Positions 17,280-24,598 of a stretch of 32,533 nucleotides of DNA are shown here, one piece after another. A program made the translations under genes and the position numbers. The number at the start of each line of letters is the position of its first letter. The first letter of the stretch is position 1. The stretch is from CAZJLP01 sp964546955. GTDB lineage: Bacteria; Verrucomicrobiota; Verrucomicrobiia; Opitutales; Opitutaceae. Location: positions 1-32,533 of the forward strand of contig CAZJLP010000052.1 of NCBI GenBank assembly GCA_964546955.1. The letters are read 5' to 3'. The notes below the pieces were generated by a model, which was not told the DNA's origin, did no database searches, and worked only from the letters and a program-made list of their open reading frames with translations.

Positions 17280-17630
17280 ATGAACAACATCACCGAAATG
17301 CCAAATACCACCGCTGCTGCCACGTTCACAAAACAGATCCTGGTCGACGATCGATTGAAGAGCTCGATCCTCCTCGCCGGCCCGGGGGAGGAGTTCCCCC
17401 TGCCCGAGAGCGCCCCGGGCACCGAGAGTTACCTGGTCGTGCTGGAAGGTGAAGCCACCGTCCGCTCTGGCAGCATCAACACCATGTTGCGCACCGAGGA
17501 ATCCATGCGCCTGATCGATGAACAGCCGCGCTCTGTCCTTAATCAATCTGCCGCTTGGGTGAAACTATTGCGGCTCGATGTAATGGACAAACGCATCTCT
17601 CCGCCCGTGATCGTGACCTTATCGAACTGA
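17280..17630 (+). CDS. Small cupin-like protein without metal-binding histidines
   Basis: 116 residues from ATG 17280; no good ribosome site is visible, which suggests coupling to the gene 20 bp upstream. The middle (about 40-100) has a beta-barrel pattern of RmlC-like cupins: GPGEEFPLPE, TESYLVVLEGEATVRSG, MRLIDEQPRSVLNQSAAWVKLLRLDV. A normal cupin motif 1 carries two His and a Glu, but this protein has no histidine at all, so it cannot be a classical metal-dependent dioxygenase or isomerase. Function unknown; a ligand-sensing or structural role is possible. A hairpin terminator follows 15 bp downstream, closing the cluster. Confidence 0.6.
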   Translation: MNNITEMPNTTAAATFTKQILVDDRLKSSILLAGPGEEFPLPESAPGTESYLVVLEGEATVRSGSINTMLRTEESMRLIDEQPRSVLNQSAAWVKLLRLDVMDKRISPPVIVTLSN

Positions 17631-17644
17631 GTTCCTCTCGGAGG

Positions 17645-17680
17645 AAAGGCAGGGCAAACAATGCCGTTTGTCCTGCTTTT
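17645..17680 (+). terminator. Hairpin terminator of the AKR-Rnk-cupin cluster
   Basis: A 15-bp stem, AAAGGCAGGGCAAAC (17645-17659) with GTTTGTCCTGCTTTT (17666-17680), has two G-T pairs and loop AATGCC. The A and T ends make it a likely intrinsic terminator. Its 3' arm can instead pair forwards in a second hairpin (17672-17691). Confidence 0.7.
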
Positions 17681-17824
17681 GCTGAAGCAGGTCCGGAGGT
17701 TCGCAGCATGGAGTCTACCGTGAGCACGACCCGGACACGCGAAAAATTCACGCCCGTGGAACGAAGAAGCGGGCAAAAATTATAGCGCTGTCCCTTGGAC
17801 GGTTTTTTGCTAAGGGTGGGGCGC

Positions 17825-18505
17825 GTGAAAGCTGCCGACTTTTTTGCCCTGCCATCGACTTTGAAGGCGTTTTCGCCGTCGTTCTCTCCTGACGCGGCTC
17901 CCTGGGATTGGATTAAAGCCATCGGGGAGGCCCTCAAAGCCCACGTGTTTCCGACGAGCGCGTCCGCGTTCCCACCTGGCATCCACATCAGCGGATCCGT
18001 GTTCGTGCACGATACGGTGCGCCTGCCTGGCAACGCCACGATCATCGGGCCTGCCTGGATCGGACCTGAGACGGAGATCCGTCCCGGCGCATACATCCGG
18101 GGCAACGTCATCGTGGGCAAGGGGTGCGTGCTGGGGAACTCCTGCGAGTTTAAGAACTGCCTTTTGCTCGACGGCGTGCAGGTGCCCCACTTCAGCTACG
18201 TCGGGGATTCGATCCTGGGAAACAGGGCTCATCTCGGCGCGGGCGTCATTCTTTCGAATCTCCGTTTGGACCAGCAGCCGATCGTGATCCGCGGGCCGGA
18301 AGGGACCATGGAAACCGGCCTCAGAAAATTTGGCGCGATCCTAGGGGACGAAGCCGAAGTGGGCTGCAATGCGGTTCTTCAGCCCGGTACCTTGATGGGA
18401 AAGCGCTCCCTGGTGATGCCGACCGTGGCATTCGGCGGAGTGCTCCCGGCCGCAACGATCGCGCGGGTCAGGGAAAGCATCGTGACGATGCCCCGCCGCG
18501 ATTGA
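17825..18505 (+). CDS. Left-handed beta-helix (hexapeptide repeat) acyl/nucleotidyltransferase-related protein
   Basis: 226 residues from GTG 17825; a TTG at 17795 is the alternative. Residues about 55-200 form hexapeptide repeats of a trimeric left-handed beta-helix: ISGSVFVHDTVRLPG, ATIIGPAWIGPETEIRPGAYI, GNVIVGKGCVLGN, then SYVGDSILGNRAHLGAGVILSN, which is very like the acetyltransferase half of GlmU and of sugar-phosphate uridylyltransferases. The pyrophosphorylase half is absent. Likely role: acetyl or acyl transfer to a sugar phosphate, or a regulatory version. Related stand-alone proteins are often labelled UDP-N-acetylglucosamine pyrophosphorylase-related. It precedes trpS by 193 bp. 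The substrate cannot be told from sequence. Confidence 0.75.
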   Translation: MKAADFFALPSTLKAFSPSFSPDAAPWDWIKAIGEALKAHVFPTSASAFPPGIHISGSVFVHDTVRLPGNATIIGPAWIGPETEIRPGAYIRGNVIVGKGCVLGNSCEFKNCLLLDGVQVPHFSYVGDSILGNRAHLGAGVILSNLRLDQQPIVIRGPEGTMETGLRKFGAILGDEAEVGCNAVLQPGTLMGKRSLVMPTVAFGGVLPAATIARVRESIVTMPRRD

Positions 18506-18681
18506 TCAGGTCTGGAAACGAGGACAACGGTGGAGCCCGCCGTCCCTCGCGGAATTTTGCGGGTCAACTGCCGCGACGATAGGCATTAGCGGGGATGAGC
18601 GACGGTGGGCATTCCTCGGAACAGATCGATCGGTTTTCGATCCCCGATTTCGTGATTCCTTTTTGCCGCGCACCCTAAGAT

Positions 18682-18688
18682 AAGGAGG
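18682..18688 (+). promoter_or_regulatory. Strong ribosome binding site of trpS
   Basis: AAGGAGG is a full anti-16S match 10 bases before ATG 18699. It fixes the start of trpS, whose frame has no better upstream candidate. Confidence 0.85.
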
Positions 18689-18698
18689 GAGATTCTCC

Positions 18699-19664
18699 AT
18701 GCGTATCCTTACCGGCATTCAGCCCTCGGGCACCCTTCATATCGGCAACTATTTCGGCGCCATGAAACCGGCCGTCGAGCTGCAGGAGAAGGGTGAAGCG
18801 TTTTATTTCATCGCGGATTACCACTCGATGACGTCGCTGACCGACGCGAACGAACGGCGCAGAAACACCCTGGATGTCGCGCTGGACTTCCTCGCCTGTG
18901 GCCTCGACCCGAAGCGGAGTGTATTCTGGCGCCAGAGCGATCTGCCGGAAGTCTGCGAACTTTCCTGGATGCTCGGCACCCTGACCCCGATGGGCCTTTT
19001 GGAACGCGCGCACAGCTATAAGGATAAAACCGCCAAAGGCATCTCGCCGAATTTCGGTTTGTTTGCCTATCCAGTCCTCATGGCGGCCGACATCCTTCTC
19101 TACAACGCCAACCTGGTGCCGGTCGGCAAGGATCAGAAGCAGCATCTCGAAATGACCCGCGATATCGCGGTCAAATTCAACCAGACCTATGGCGAGTGTT
19201 TTGTCGTGCCGGATCCGGTGATTCGCGAGGAGGTCGCCACCGTGCCGGGCTTGGATGGCCAGAAGATGAGCAAGAGTTATGGCAACACGATCGACCTTTT
19301 CGGGGACGAGAAAGCGACCAGGAAAAAGATCATGGGGATTGTGATGGACAGCCGGACTCCCGCCGAACCGAAACCGGACGCGGACAAAAACCTGGCGATT
19401 CAGCTTCTCAAACTGGTCGCGCCTGTCGAGGTGAGCACGGACTTCGAAAACCGACTGCGCGCAGGCGGCCTGGGTTACGGCGACCTCAAGAAGGCGCTCT
19501 TCGAGCATTATTGGAACTATTTCACGCCCGCGCGAACCCGTCGCGCCGAACTCGCCGTGAATCTCGATTACGTCACTGGCGTCCTCCGAGACGGCGCCCA
19601 ACGCGCCCGCGACGTCGCAAGCGGTGTGCTCAGGCGTGCCCGCATAGCCGCCGGACTACAATAA
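18699..19664 (+). CDS. trpS: Tryptophanyl-tRNA synthetase
   Basis: 321 residues, a normal length for bacterial TrpS. The class I signatures are present: HIGN at 14-17 in SGTLHIGNYFG and KMSKS at 189-193 in GQKMSKSYGN. The tryptophan/adenylate region is seen as FIADYHSMTSL, the dimer segment as WMLGTLTPMGLLERAHSYKDK, and the ATP-contact strand as LVPVGKDQKQHLEMTRDIA. It charges tRNA-Trp in the cytoplasm. It stands alone: the gene upstream is 193 bp away, and the next gene converges on it with only 13 bp between the two stop codons. No T-box or trp leader peptide is visible upstream. The C-terminal 20 residues are Arg/Ala-rich and variable in this family. Confidence 0.97.
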   Translation: MRILTGIQPSGTLHIGNYFGAMKPAVELQEKGEAFYFIADYHSMTSLTDANERRRNTLDVALDFLACGLDPKRSVFWRQSDLPEVCELSWMLGTLTPMGLLERAHSYKDKTAKGISPNFGLFAYPVLMAADILLYNANLVPVGKDQKQHLEMTRDIAVKFNQTYGECFVVPDPVIREEVATVPGLDGQKMSKSYGNTIDLFGDEKATRKKIMGIVMDSRTPAEPKPDADKNLAIQLLKLVAPVEVSTDFENRLRAGGLGYGDLKKALFEHYWNYFTPARTRRAELAVNLDYVTGVLRDGAQRARDVASGVLRRARIAAGLQ

Positions 19665-19677
19665 ATATTCAACCGCA

Positions 19678-21051
19678 TTATCTGCCGCCTCGGCCGAAGA
19701 TCACCACGGGGATCGTGGTGAGCAGGATGCGCAGATCCAGCCAGAGCGACCACTGGTCGATGTAGGCGAGGTCGAGCCGGACCCAATCCGCGAAGTCGGT
19801 GATGTCGTTCCGCCCGCTGATTTGCCAGAGGCAAGTCAAGCCGGGGCGGACACTCAAGCGGCGGCGGTGCGCGTCGTCGCTGAACTTTTTTACCTCGTCC
19901 AACGGGAGCGGCCGGGGACCGACGAGGCTCATTTCGCCGCGCAGTACGTTCCATAGCTGCGGGAGCTCATCCAGGCTGTGCTTGCGCAAAAAGCGGCCGA
20001 TGCCTGTGACGCGCGGATCGTTGGTCACTTTGAAGACAGGCCCGGTCATCTCGTTCAACGGAGCCAAAGTGGCCCGCTCTCGTTCGGCTCCGACCCGCAT
20101 CGAACGGAATTTCAACATGCGAAACGGCCGTCCGTTGAGACCGGCGCGAGCCTGGGCGAAAAAGATAGGTCCGCGAGACGAGGCCTTGACCGCGATCATG
20201 ATCGCGAGGAAGCAGGGCGAAAGAAGCAGGAGGAGAATGGCGGAGCCGGCGTAGTCGAAGGCCTGCTTCAGCACCAAGTGGCTGCCGTGGGCCGATTGCG
20301 CGTGGTAATGGATCACAGGTTCCCCCGCGAACCAATCGATCGTCATCCCCAACGGAGCCCGCGGCAGCAGTCCCGGCCTCACGACGATCGCGACTCCTTC
20401 GCGCTCGCAGGTGGCGAGCACCGGCGCGAGCACCGTCGTTTCGAGGCCGGTCAGCGTGATCACCACGACGTTGATCGAGTAGTCGTGGAGAATGGGCGTG
20501 AGGTCGTCGACGGATTCGGTTCGCGGATCGAATTCCGAAATACTTTCGAGGGAGGCCCGCTCGTCATAGGTCAATGCGTCGCGCAAGCGCCGCGTTTCGT
20601 CGGGCAGGCCGACCCACAGCACCCGCTGCCGCCAGGGGCTTTGCCCGAAGGGCGTGAGCTGACGCATCAACTCATGTCGGAGATAAACCAGCACGCCGCC
20701 GAACACACCGGCGAGCATGATCACGGACCGCGCGAACTGAAGGCGCAGAAGAAACAGGAGCAAAACCAGCGCGACGCCCGTGAACGCCACTCCCCGGGTC
20801 AGGACGAAGATCGTCCGCAATCGCGATGCCAGGCGCGGCAATTCGTAGAAACCTTGGCTCGCTAGCGCGGCCGGGCCGATGATCGCCACGACAGGAAAGA
20901 GCCACAGATGTTCGGCAAATGTTTCGATCGTCGGCAAGTCGAGCACCCGCACGTGCGCGCGCAGGACATAGGCGAGCCCGAGCGAAAGCGCGAAGAGCAG
21001 GCCGTCGCTGATCTGAAGTAGCCGGGCGCGGGATTGCCGATACGTTAGCAC
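19678..21051 (-). CDS. Polyprenyl-phosphate sugar-1-phosphate transferase (WbaP/WcaJ type)
   Basis: 457 residues from GTG 21051. There are four N-terminal membrane helices (about 12-130), a Rossmann-like CoA-binding-type middle domain (about 140-250), then a fifth membrane segment (SAILLLLLSPCFLAIMIAVKA) and the catalytic domain. Catalytic signatures include GPIFFAQARAGLNGRPFRML, KFRSMRVGAE, GPVFKVTNDPRVTGIGRFLRK, SLDELPQLWNVLRGEMSLVG, PRPLPLDE and RPGLTCLWQISGRN. These define the family that moves a sugar-1-phosphate from a UDP-sugar to undecaprenyl phosphate, the first step of exopolysaccharide repeat-unit synthesis. It is the last gene of a leftward set after the exeA-like and gspB-like genes (33 bp from the latter). 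UDP-glucose or galactose is the likely donor, in keeping with the nearby pyrophosphorylase; the exact sugar is inferred. Confidence 0.93.
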   Translation of the reverse strand: MLTYRQSRARLLQISDGLLFALSLGLAYVLRAHVRVLDLPTIETFAEHLWLFPVVAIIGPAALASQGFYELPRLASRLRTIFVLTRGVAFTGVALVLLLFLLRLQFARSVIMLAGVFGGVLVYLRHELMRQLTPFGQSPWRQRVLWVGLPDETRRLRDALTYDERASLESISEFDPRTESVDDLTPILHDYSINVVVITLTGLETTVLAPVLATCEREGVAIVVRPGLLPRAPLGMTIDWFAGEPVIHYHAQSAHGSHLVLKQAFDYAGSAILLLLLSPCFLAIMIAVKASSRGPIFFAQARAGLNGRPFRMLKFRSMRVGAERERATLAPLNEMTGPVFKVTNDPRVTGIGRFLRKHSLDELPQLWNVLRGEMSLVGPRPLPLDEVKKFSDDAHRRRLSVRPGLTCLWQISGRNDITDFADWVRLDLAYIDQWSLWLDLRILLTTIPVVIFGRGGR

Positions 21052-21084
21052 GAAGCGGGAGAAGAGGCTCCGCCGGAATTGAGG

Positions 21085-21822
21085 TTAGAACCGTTTGTAA
21101 TAAACTAAGCCGGTTGAGTCCACGAAAGTGAGAAGGTCCTTTTCGATTTTGGTCAGACGAAGGTCGATCGCCGGTTCCACCACGTCGCCCTCCGCGAACA
21201 AACGTTCGTTGATGATGACTTTCTTCGCCGACAGTCGGATGCCTGTGATGCGAAACCGCTCGATGATTGTCCGAACGCGCGGATTGGGTTTGGGAATCTC
21301 GATGCCACGAGAATTTGTCGCGGGTTCCGTTGCGGGAGCCTCCGCGGCGGGAGTGGCGCCTCCGTCGGGTGGGCGCGGGGCGAAGACGATGGGCTCGGGG
21401 TCGGGGTGAGGATTAACTGCCGCGACGGGGTTGGAAGCTGGGGCTTTTGTCGGAGCGACGGTTTCCGCCGGCGCAGGGATGGCAGCTTGGGGCGACGCAG
21501 CGACCTGGGAGGCCGGGGCGGGCCCAATGGGAGGAGGAGTGGCCGTCGGAGCTTTGGCTGGAGTGGGGGCGGGCGCGCTTGCCACGACCGGCGCAGCAGG
21601 CTGGTCGCGCAGTAAATACACGGTTGCGGCGACCGACAGCGCCACGAGAACGACCGCACCGCAGACGACGTAGACCACGGTGTTGTTTTTGCGCGGTTTA
21701 CCACCGCGGCTGATACCCGGCGGTACGGCCGGCGTGCGCGGGGGCGGCGGGGGCGGTGTTGCCCCCTTGTCTGGAGTACGCTCTTTCTGGGCTTTCTTCA
21801 GCGCATCGTTGATCAGGCTCAT
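21085..21822 (-). CDS. GspB-like protein (general secretion pathway protein B family)
   Basis: 245 residues from ATG 21822. The start MSLINDALKKAQKER is the conserved cytoplasmic head of GspB/ExeB-like proteins. One membrane helix (about 48-71) follows. Then comes a long Pro/Ala-rich periplasmic spacer (about 75-180) and a C-terminal domain (about 185-245: RFRITGIRLSAKKVIINERL, FAEGDVVEPAIDLRLTKIE) that matches the GspB periplasmic fold. In Aeromonas, ExeA and ExeB span the envelope and place the type II secretin in peptidoglycan. Here the exeA-like gene lies 12 bp upstream, so the two should be made together. No other secretion gene is seen; the neighbour is a sugar transferase. Confidence 0.88.
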   Translation of the reverse strand: MSLINDALKKAQKERTPDKGATPPPPPPRTPAVPPGISRGGKPRKNNTVVYVVCGAVVLVALSVAATVYLLRDQPAAPVVASAPAPTPAKAPTATPPPIGPAPASQVAASPQAAIPAPAETVAPTKAPASNPVAAVNPHPDPEPIVFAPRPPDGGATPAAEAPATEPATNSRGIEIPKPNPRVRTIIERFRITGIRLSAKKVIINERLFAEGDVVEPAIDLRLTKIEKDLLTFVDSTGLVYYKRF

Positions 21823-21834
21823 GAGCGTCCGGGG

Positions 21835-22653
21835 TTAATCGTCTGTGAGTGTCTTGAGATCCTTGATGGCCCTGCGGACATCCCAATAGTTGACCTCGTC
21901 CGCTTCACGGACGTAGGCCGAAAGCAGCGCTTTGTCGCAAAGATTGTTCACGATGCGGGGAATTCCCGCCGTGTAGCGATGGATCGCACGACGCGCCCAC
22001 GGGGTGAAAGAGGGCCGGCCGTTCGCCCCCGCCCGGGTGAGACGGTGCTGGATGTAATGTCCGATGTCGTGTTTGGAGAGGGGCTGGATCTGGCAATGGA
22101 CAAGAATGCGCTGGCGAAGCTGGCGCAGCTCTTCGCGCCGAAGGATCTCCTTCAGTTCGGGCTGGCCCATCAATACGATCTGCAAAAGTTTCTGCTGGTC
22201 CGTTTCAAGGTTCGAGAGCAGGCGAATCTGCTCGAGGACCTCGAACGAGAGATTCTGTGCTTCGTCGATGATCAGGACGATGTCGCGTCCTCGTTCGATG
22301 CGTGAAAGCAGCACGCGGTTGATCTGAATCACCAAGTCCTGAGGGTCGTCCGCCACTTCCGTTTCCCCGAGCTCGATCAGAATGGCCCGCAGCATCTGGT
22401 TTTCATTCACCCGTGGATTTACGATCAGCGCCGTATCGAACCGGGATTCGTCCAGTTCGTTGAGGAAGCGTCGGCAAAGCGTGGTTTTCCCGCATCCCAC
22501 TTCCCCGATGACCACGATGAAGCCTTTGCGCTGCTCGACCCCGAATTTGAGGTGTTGCAGCGCCTCCTGGTGGGTGGGACTGAGGTAAAGAAACTTGGGG
22601 TCCGGCGTGATGTTGAAAGGCATCTCGTTGAACCCGTAAAACTCCAGATACAT
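21835..22653 (-). CDS. ExeA/GspA-like AAA ATPase
   Basis: 272 residues from ATG 22653. The N-terminus MYLEFYGFNEMPFNITPDPKF is the signature start of the ExeA/GspA and exosortase-associated ATPase families. Walker A is GEVGCGKTT (50-58), Walker B is IVLIIDEAQ (125-133), and the later arginine-rich segment RQLRQRILVHCQIQPL carries the sensor region. The C-terminal part ends near RRAIKDLKTLTDD. It has neither the periplasmic peptidoglycan-binding extension of Aeromonas ExeA nor an obvious membrane helix, so it is the short cytosolic form. It heads the leftward set with gspB-like and the sugar-phosphate transferase. Energising envelope or exopolysaccharide assembly is the likely role. Confidence 0.9.
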   Translation of the reverse strand: MYLEFYGFNEMPFNITPDPKFLYLSPTHQEALQHLKFGVEQRKGFIVVIGEVGCGKTTLCRRFLNELDESRFDTALIVNPRVNENQMLRAILIELGETEVADDPQDLVIQINRVLLSRIERGRDIVLIIDEAQNLSFEVLEQIRLLSNLETDQQKLLQIVLMGQPELKEILRREELRQLRQRILVHCQIQPLSKHDIGHYIQHRLTRAGANGRPSFTPWARRAIHRYTAGIPRIVNNLCDKALLSAYVREADEVNYWDVRRAIKDLKTLTDD

Positions 22654-22709
22654 TGCCCTTGGGGAGTATTCCTGGCCGACCCAAAACGCACGCTAAAACA
22701 GCTAGTCAG

Positions 22710-22731
22710 TGAAAGAGATAGGTATCTTTCA
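22710..22731. promoter_or_regulatory. Near-perfect 22-bp palindrome in a divergent promoter region
   Basis: TGAAAGA...TCTTTCA with a partly paired centre lies midway between the divergent exeA-like (start 22653) and ftsB-like (start 22784) genes. Only the G/A pair at positions 8 and 15 breaks the symmetry, apart from a central T-G pair. Size and place fit an operator for a dimeric regulator acting on one or both genes; the regulator is unknown. Confidence 0.4.
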
Positions 22732-22783
22732 AACCTCCTTTACAACTGGGCGATCCCGTTCTTTATCGGGGGTGTCTCCTCCC

Positions 22784-23065
22784 GTGAATCTCCGCCGTCT
22801 GATCATCTCTCTGTATTTTGTGCTTTTTGTCGGCCTCGCGGCGGTTTCGGGCGTGTTTTTTTGGCATACACGGCGGGAGTACTCCCAGCTCTTGCATCTT
22901 GAAACGCAGAGCCGGCACCGAGTGGCTGAGGCGCAGCTGAAACTTCAGGAGCAGCAGCGGATGCTGGATCGCCTCCGCAACGACCCCTCGTACGTTGAGC
23001 GGGTAATCCGCCGGCAGCTGCGGTACGCCAAGCCCGACGAGACGATTTTCCGCTTCGAGCCGTAG
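22784..23065 (+). CDS. FtsB/DivIC-like septum formation initiator protein
   Basis: 93 residues from GTG 22784; an upstream ATG at 22709 is in frame but would add a poorly conserved, Ser/Thr-rich stretch before the helix. One membrane helix (about residues 5-26, LIISLYFVLFVGLAAVSGVF) is followed by a coiled coil (about 35-65, AEAQLKLQEQQRMLDRLRN). Then comes the family motif NDPSYVERVIRRQLRYAKPDE, which ends in TIFRFEP. Family knowledge: FtsB/DivIC is a bitopic divisome protein that joins FtsL and FtsQ and activates septal wall synthesis. Here it stands divergent from the exeA-like gene and 67 bp before the UDP-sugar pyrophosphorylase gene, so it may share that transcript. Confidence 0.85.
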   Translation: MNLRRLIISLYFVLFVGLAAVSGVFFWHTRREYSQLLHLETQSRHRVAEAQLKLQEQQRMLDRLRNDPSYVERVIRRQLRYAKPDETIFRFEP

Positions 23066-23132
23066 GTAGAATTTCGGGCCAATCGGTCAGGCAGCGGAAT
23101 AATCGTTGCCCTCGACGGAACAGGTTTTCTGA

Positions 23133-24590
23133 ATGGCCGTCACTGCGACCACTTTTATGGCCACTGCGACCACGCCAGCGATTCTCGAAGCTTTCCAACG
23201 CGCCGGACAGGGGCAAGTTTTTGCCTTCTTTCAGCAACTTGACCAGGCGGGCCGGCAGCGTCTGCTGGCGGAGGCGGCGGAAATCGACCTCGGCGAAATC
23301 GAGCACCTCAATCGGACTTTGCTCGGCAAGACCGCGGCAGCCGTCGATCTCGCGGGCATCGCGCCGGCCCCATTTGTTCCGCTTCCCGAGAATGGCGGAA
23401 ACCCCGGCGAATGGGCGAAAGCCAAGGCGATCGGCGAAGACGCTCTCCGTGCGGGCCGCGTCGCCGCTTTCGTCGTCGCGGGAGGCCAGGGGACTCGCCT
23501 CGGGTACGATGGTCCCAAGGGCACCTTTCCCGTCACGCCGCTCAAAAAGAAAACGCTTTTCCAGGTTTTCGCGGAAAAGATCCGCGCGGCCGGCGCGCGT
23601 TATGGAAAACCGATCCATTGGTTCATCATGACGAGCCACGCGAACCATGCGGCGACCGAATCGTTCTTCCAGGAAAATGCCTATTTTGGCCTGGATGCGT
23701 CGCGCGTGCATTTCTTTCGCCAGGGCCGCATGCCCGCGGTCGACTTCAACGGAAAAATTCTCCTGGAATCGCCGAGTTCCATCGCCATGAGCCCGGACGG
23801 GCATGGCGGTTCTTTGCGCGCGCTGGCCCGCAGCGGTGCTCTGGACGTGATGAAACGCGAGGGCATCGACACGCTGAGCTACTTCCAAGTCGATAACCCG
23901 CTGGTCCGTGTGATCGATCCTTCGTTCATCGGTTTCCACCTGCTGCGCGGCTCCGAGATGTCGAGCAAGATGGTTCCCAAGGCCTATGCGGAGGAGAAAG
24001 TCGGGCACTTCTGCACGCAGGGCGGAAAGCTGGTGGTGGTGGAGTATTCGGATTTGCCCATGGCGCTGCAGAAGGAAATGGATCCCGCCACGGGGCAGCT
24101 CCGCTATCGCGCTGGAAGCATCGCCATCCATATCTTGAATACGGATTTCATTCGGCGCATGGCCGGGGCGGGCGAGGGCGTTTCCCTTCCGTTTCACCGG
24201 GCCGACAAAAAAATCCCCACGGTTGACGCGTCGGGCAAGCCGGTGAAGCCGGAGAAACCAAATGGGGTTAAGTTCGAGCTTTTTGTCTTCGATGCCCTGC
24301 CATTTTCGAAGAATCCCGTCGTGATCGAAACGCGCCGGGCGGACGATTTTAGTCCGGTCAAGAACGCCGAGGGCGTTGATTCGCCGAAGACGTGCGCGCA
24401 GGACCAGCTGCGCCAGTTCGCGCGCTGGCTCAAGGGCAACGGCGCCGACGTCAAAACAGACCCAACCGGCGTGCCTGCGGCCACGGTCGAGGTTTCACCC
24501 CTCTTCGGGTACGACGAAGACTCCTTCGCCGATTCCTGGCGCAAACTCGCGCCCAAGCCCGCGATCGGCGAAGGTTTGTATCTAGAATGA
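23133..24590 (+). CDS. UDP-sugar pyrophosphorylase (UDPGP family, eukaryote-like)
   Basis: 485 residues from ATG 23133, or 477 from the ATG at 23157. The nucleotidyltransferase loop AGGQGTRLG (116-124) with the following PKG (128-130) is the UTP-binding signature of the UDPGP type 1 family. WFIMTSHAN, FFRQGRMPAV, ESPSSIAMSPDGHGG and YFQVDNPLVRVIDPSFIGFH follow in the family order, and the later KKIPTVD and KFELFVFDALPFS regions shape the sugar site. This layout is closest to UDP-N-acetylglucosamine pyrophosphorylases, which may also use other hexose-1-phosphates. It makes UDP-sugars in the cytoplasm. The phosphoglucomutase gene follows 193 bp downstream, separated only by a repeat element, so the pair supplies activated sugars. 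Confidence 0.93.
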   Translation: MAVTATTFMATATTPAILEAFQRAGQGQVFAFFQQLDQAGRQRLLAEAAEIDLGEIEHLNRTLLGKTAAAVDLAGIAPAPFVPLPENGGNPGEWAKAKAIGEDALRAGRVAAFVVAGGQGTRLGYDGPKGTFPVTPLKKKTLFQVFAEKIRAAGARYGKPIHWFIMTSHANHAATESFFQENAYFGLDASRVHFFRQGRMPAVDFNGKILLESPSSIAMSPDGHGGSLRALARSGALDVMKREGIDTLSYFQVDNPLVRVIDPSFIGFHLLRGSEMSSKMVPKAYAEEKVGHFCTQGGKLVVVEYSDLPMALQKEMDPATGQLRYRAGSIAIHILNTDFIRRMAGAGEGVSLPFHRADKKIPTVDASGKPVKPEKPNGVKFELFVFDALPFSKNPVVIETRRADDFSPVKNAEGVDSPKTCAQDQLRQFARWLKGNGADVKTDPTGVPAATVEVSPLFGYDEDSFADSWRKLAPKPAIGEGLYLE

Positions 24591-24598
24591 CAAACGAT

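Noticed and set aside
17709..17785. 25-codon frame with a good GGAGG ribosome site before the beta-helix gene
   Set aside because: Composition is unremarkable and no leader-peptide feature (repeated regulatory codons plus attenuator) is seen; left as chance.
22803..24197. Very long open minus-strand frame opposite the pyrophosphorylase gene (also similar cases opposite trpS at 18675-19601 and opposite the lyase at 27637-29550)
   Set aside because: These are antisense shadows of strongly conserved genes in GC-rich DNA; their translations are Arg/Gly/His-rich and show no family motif.
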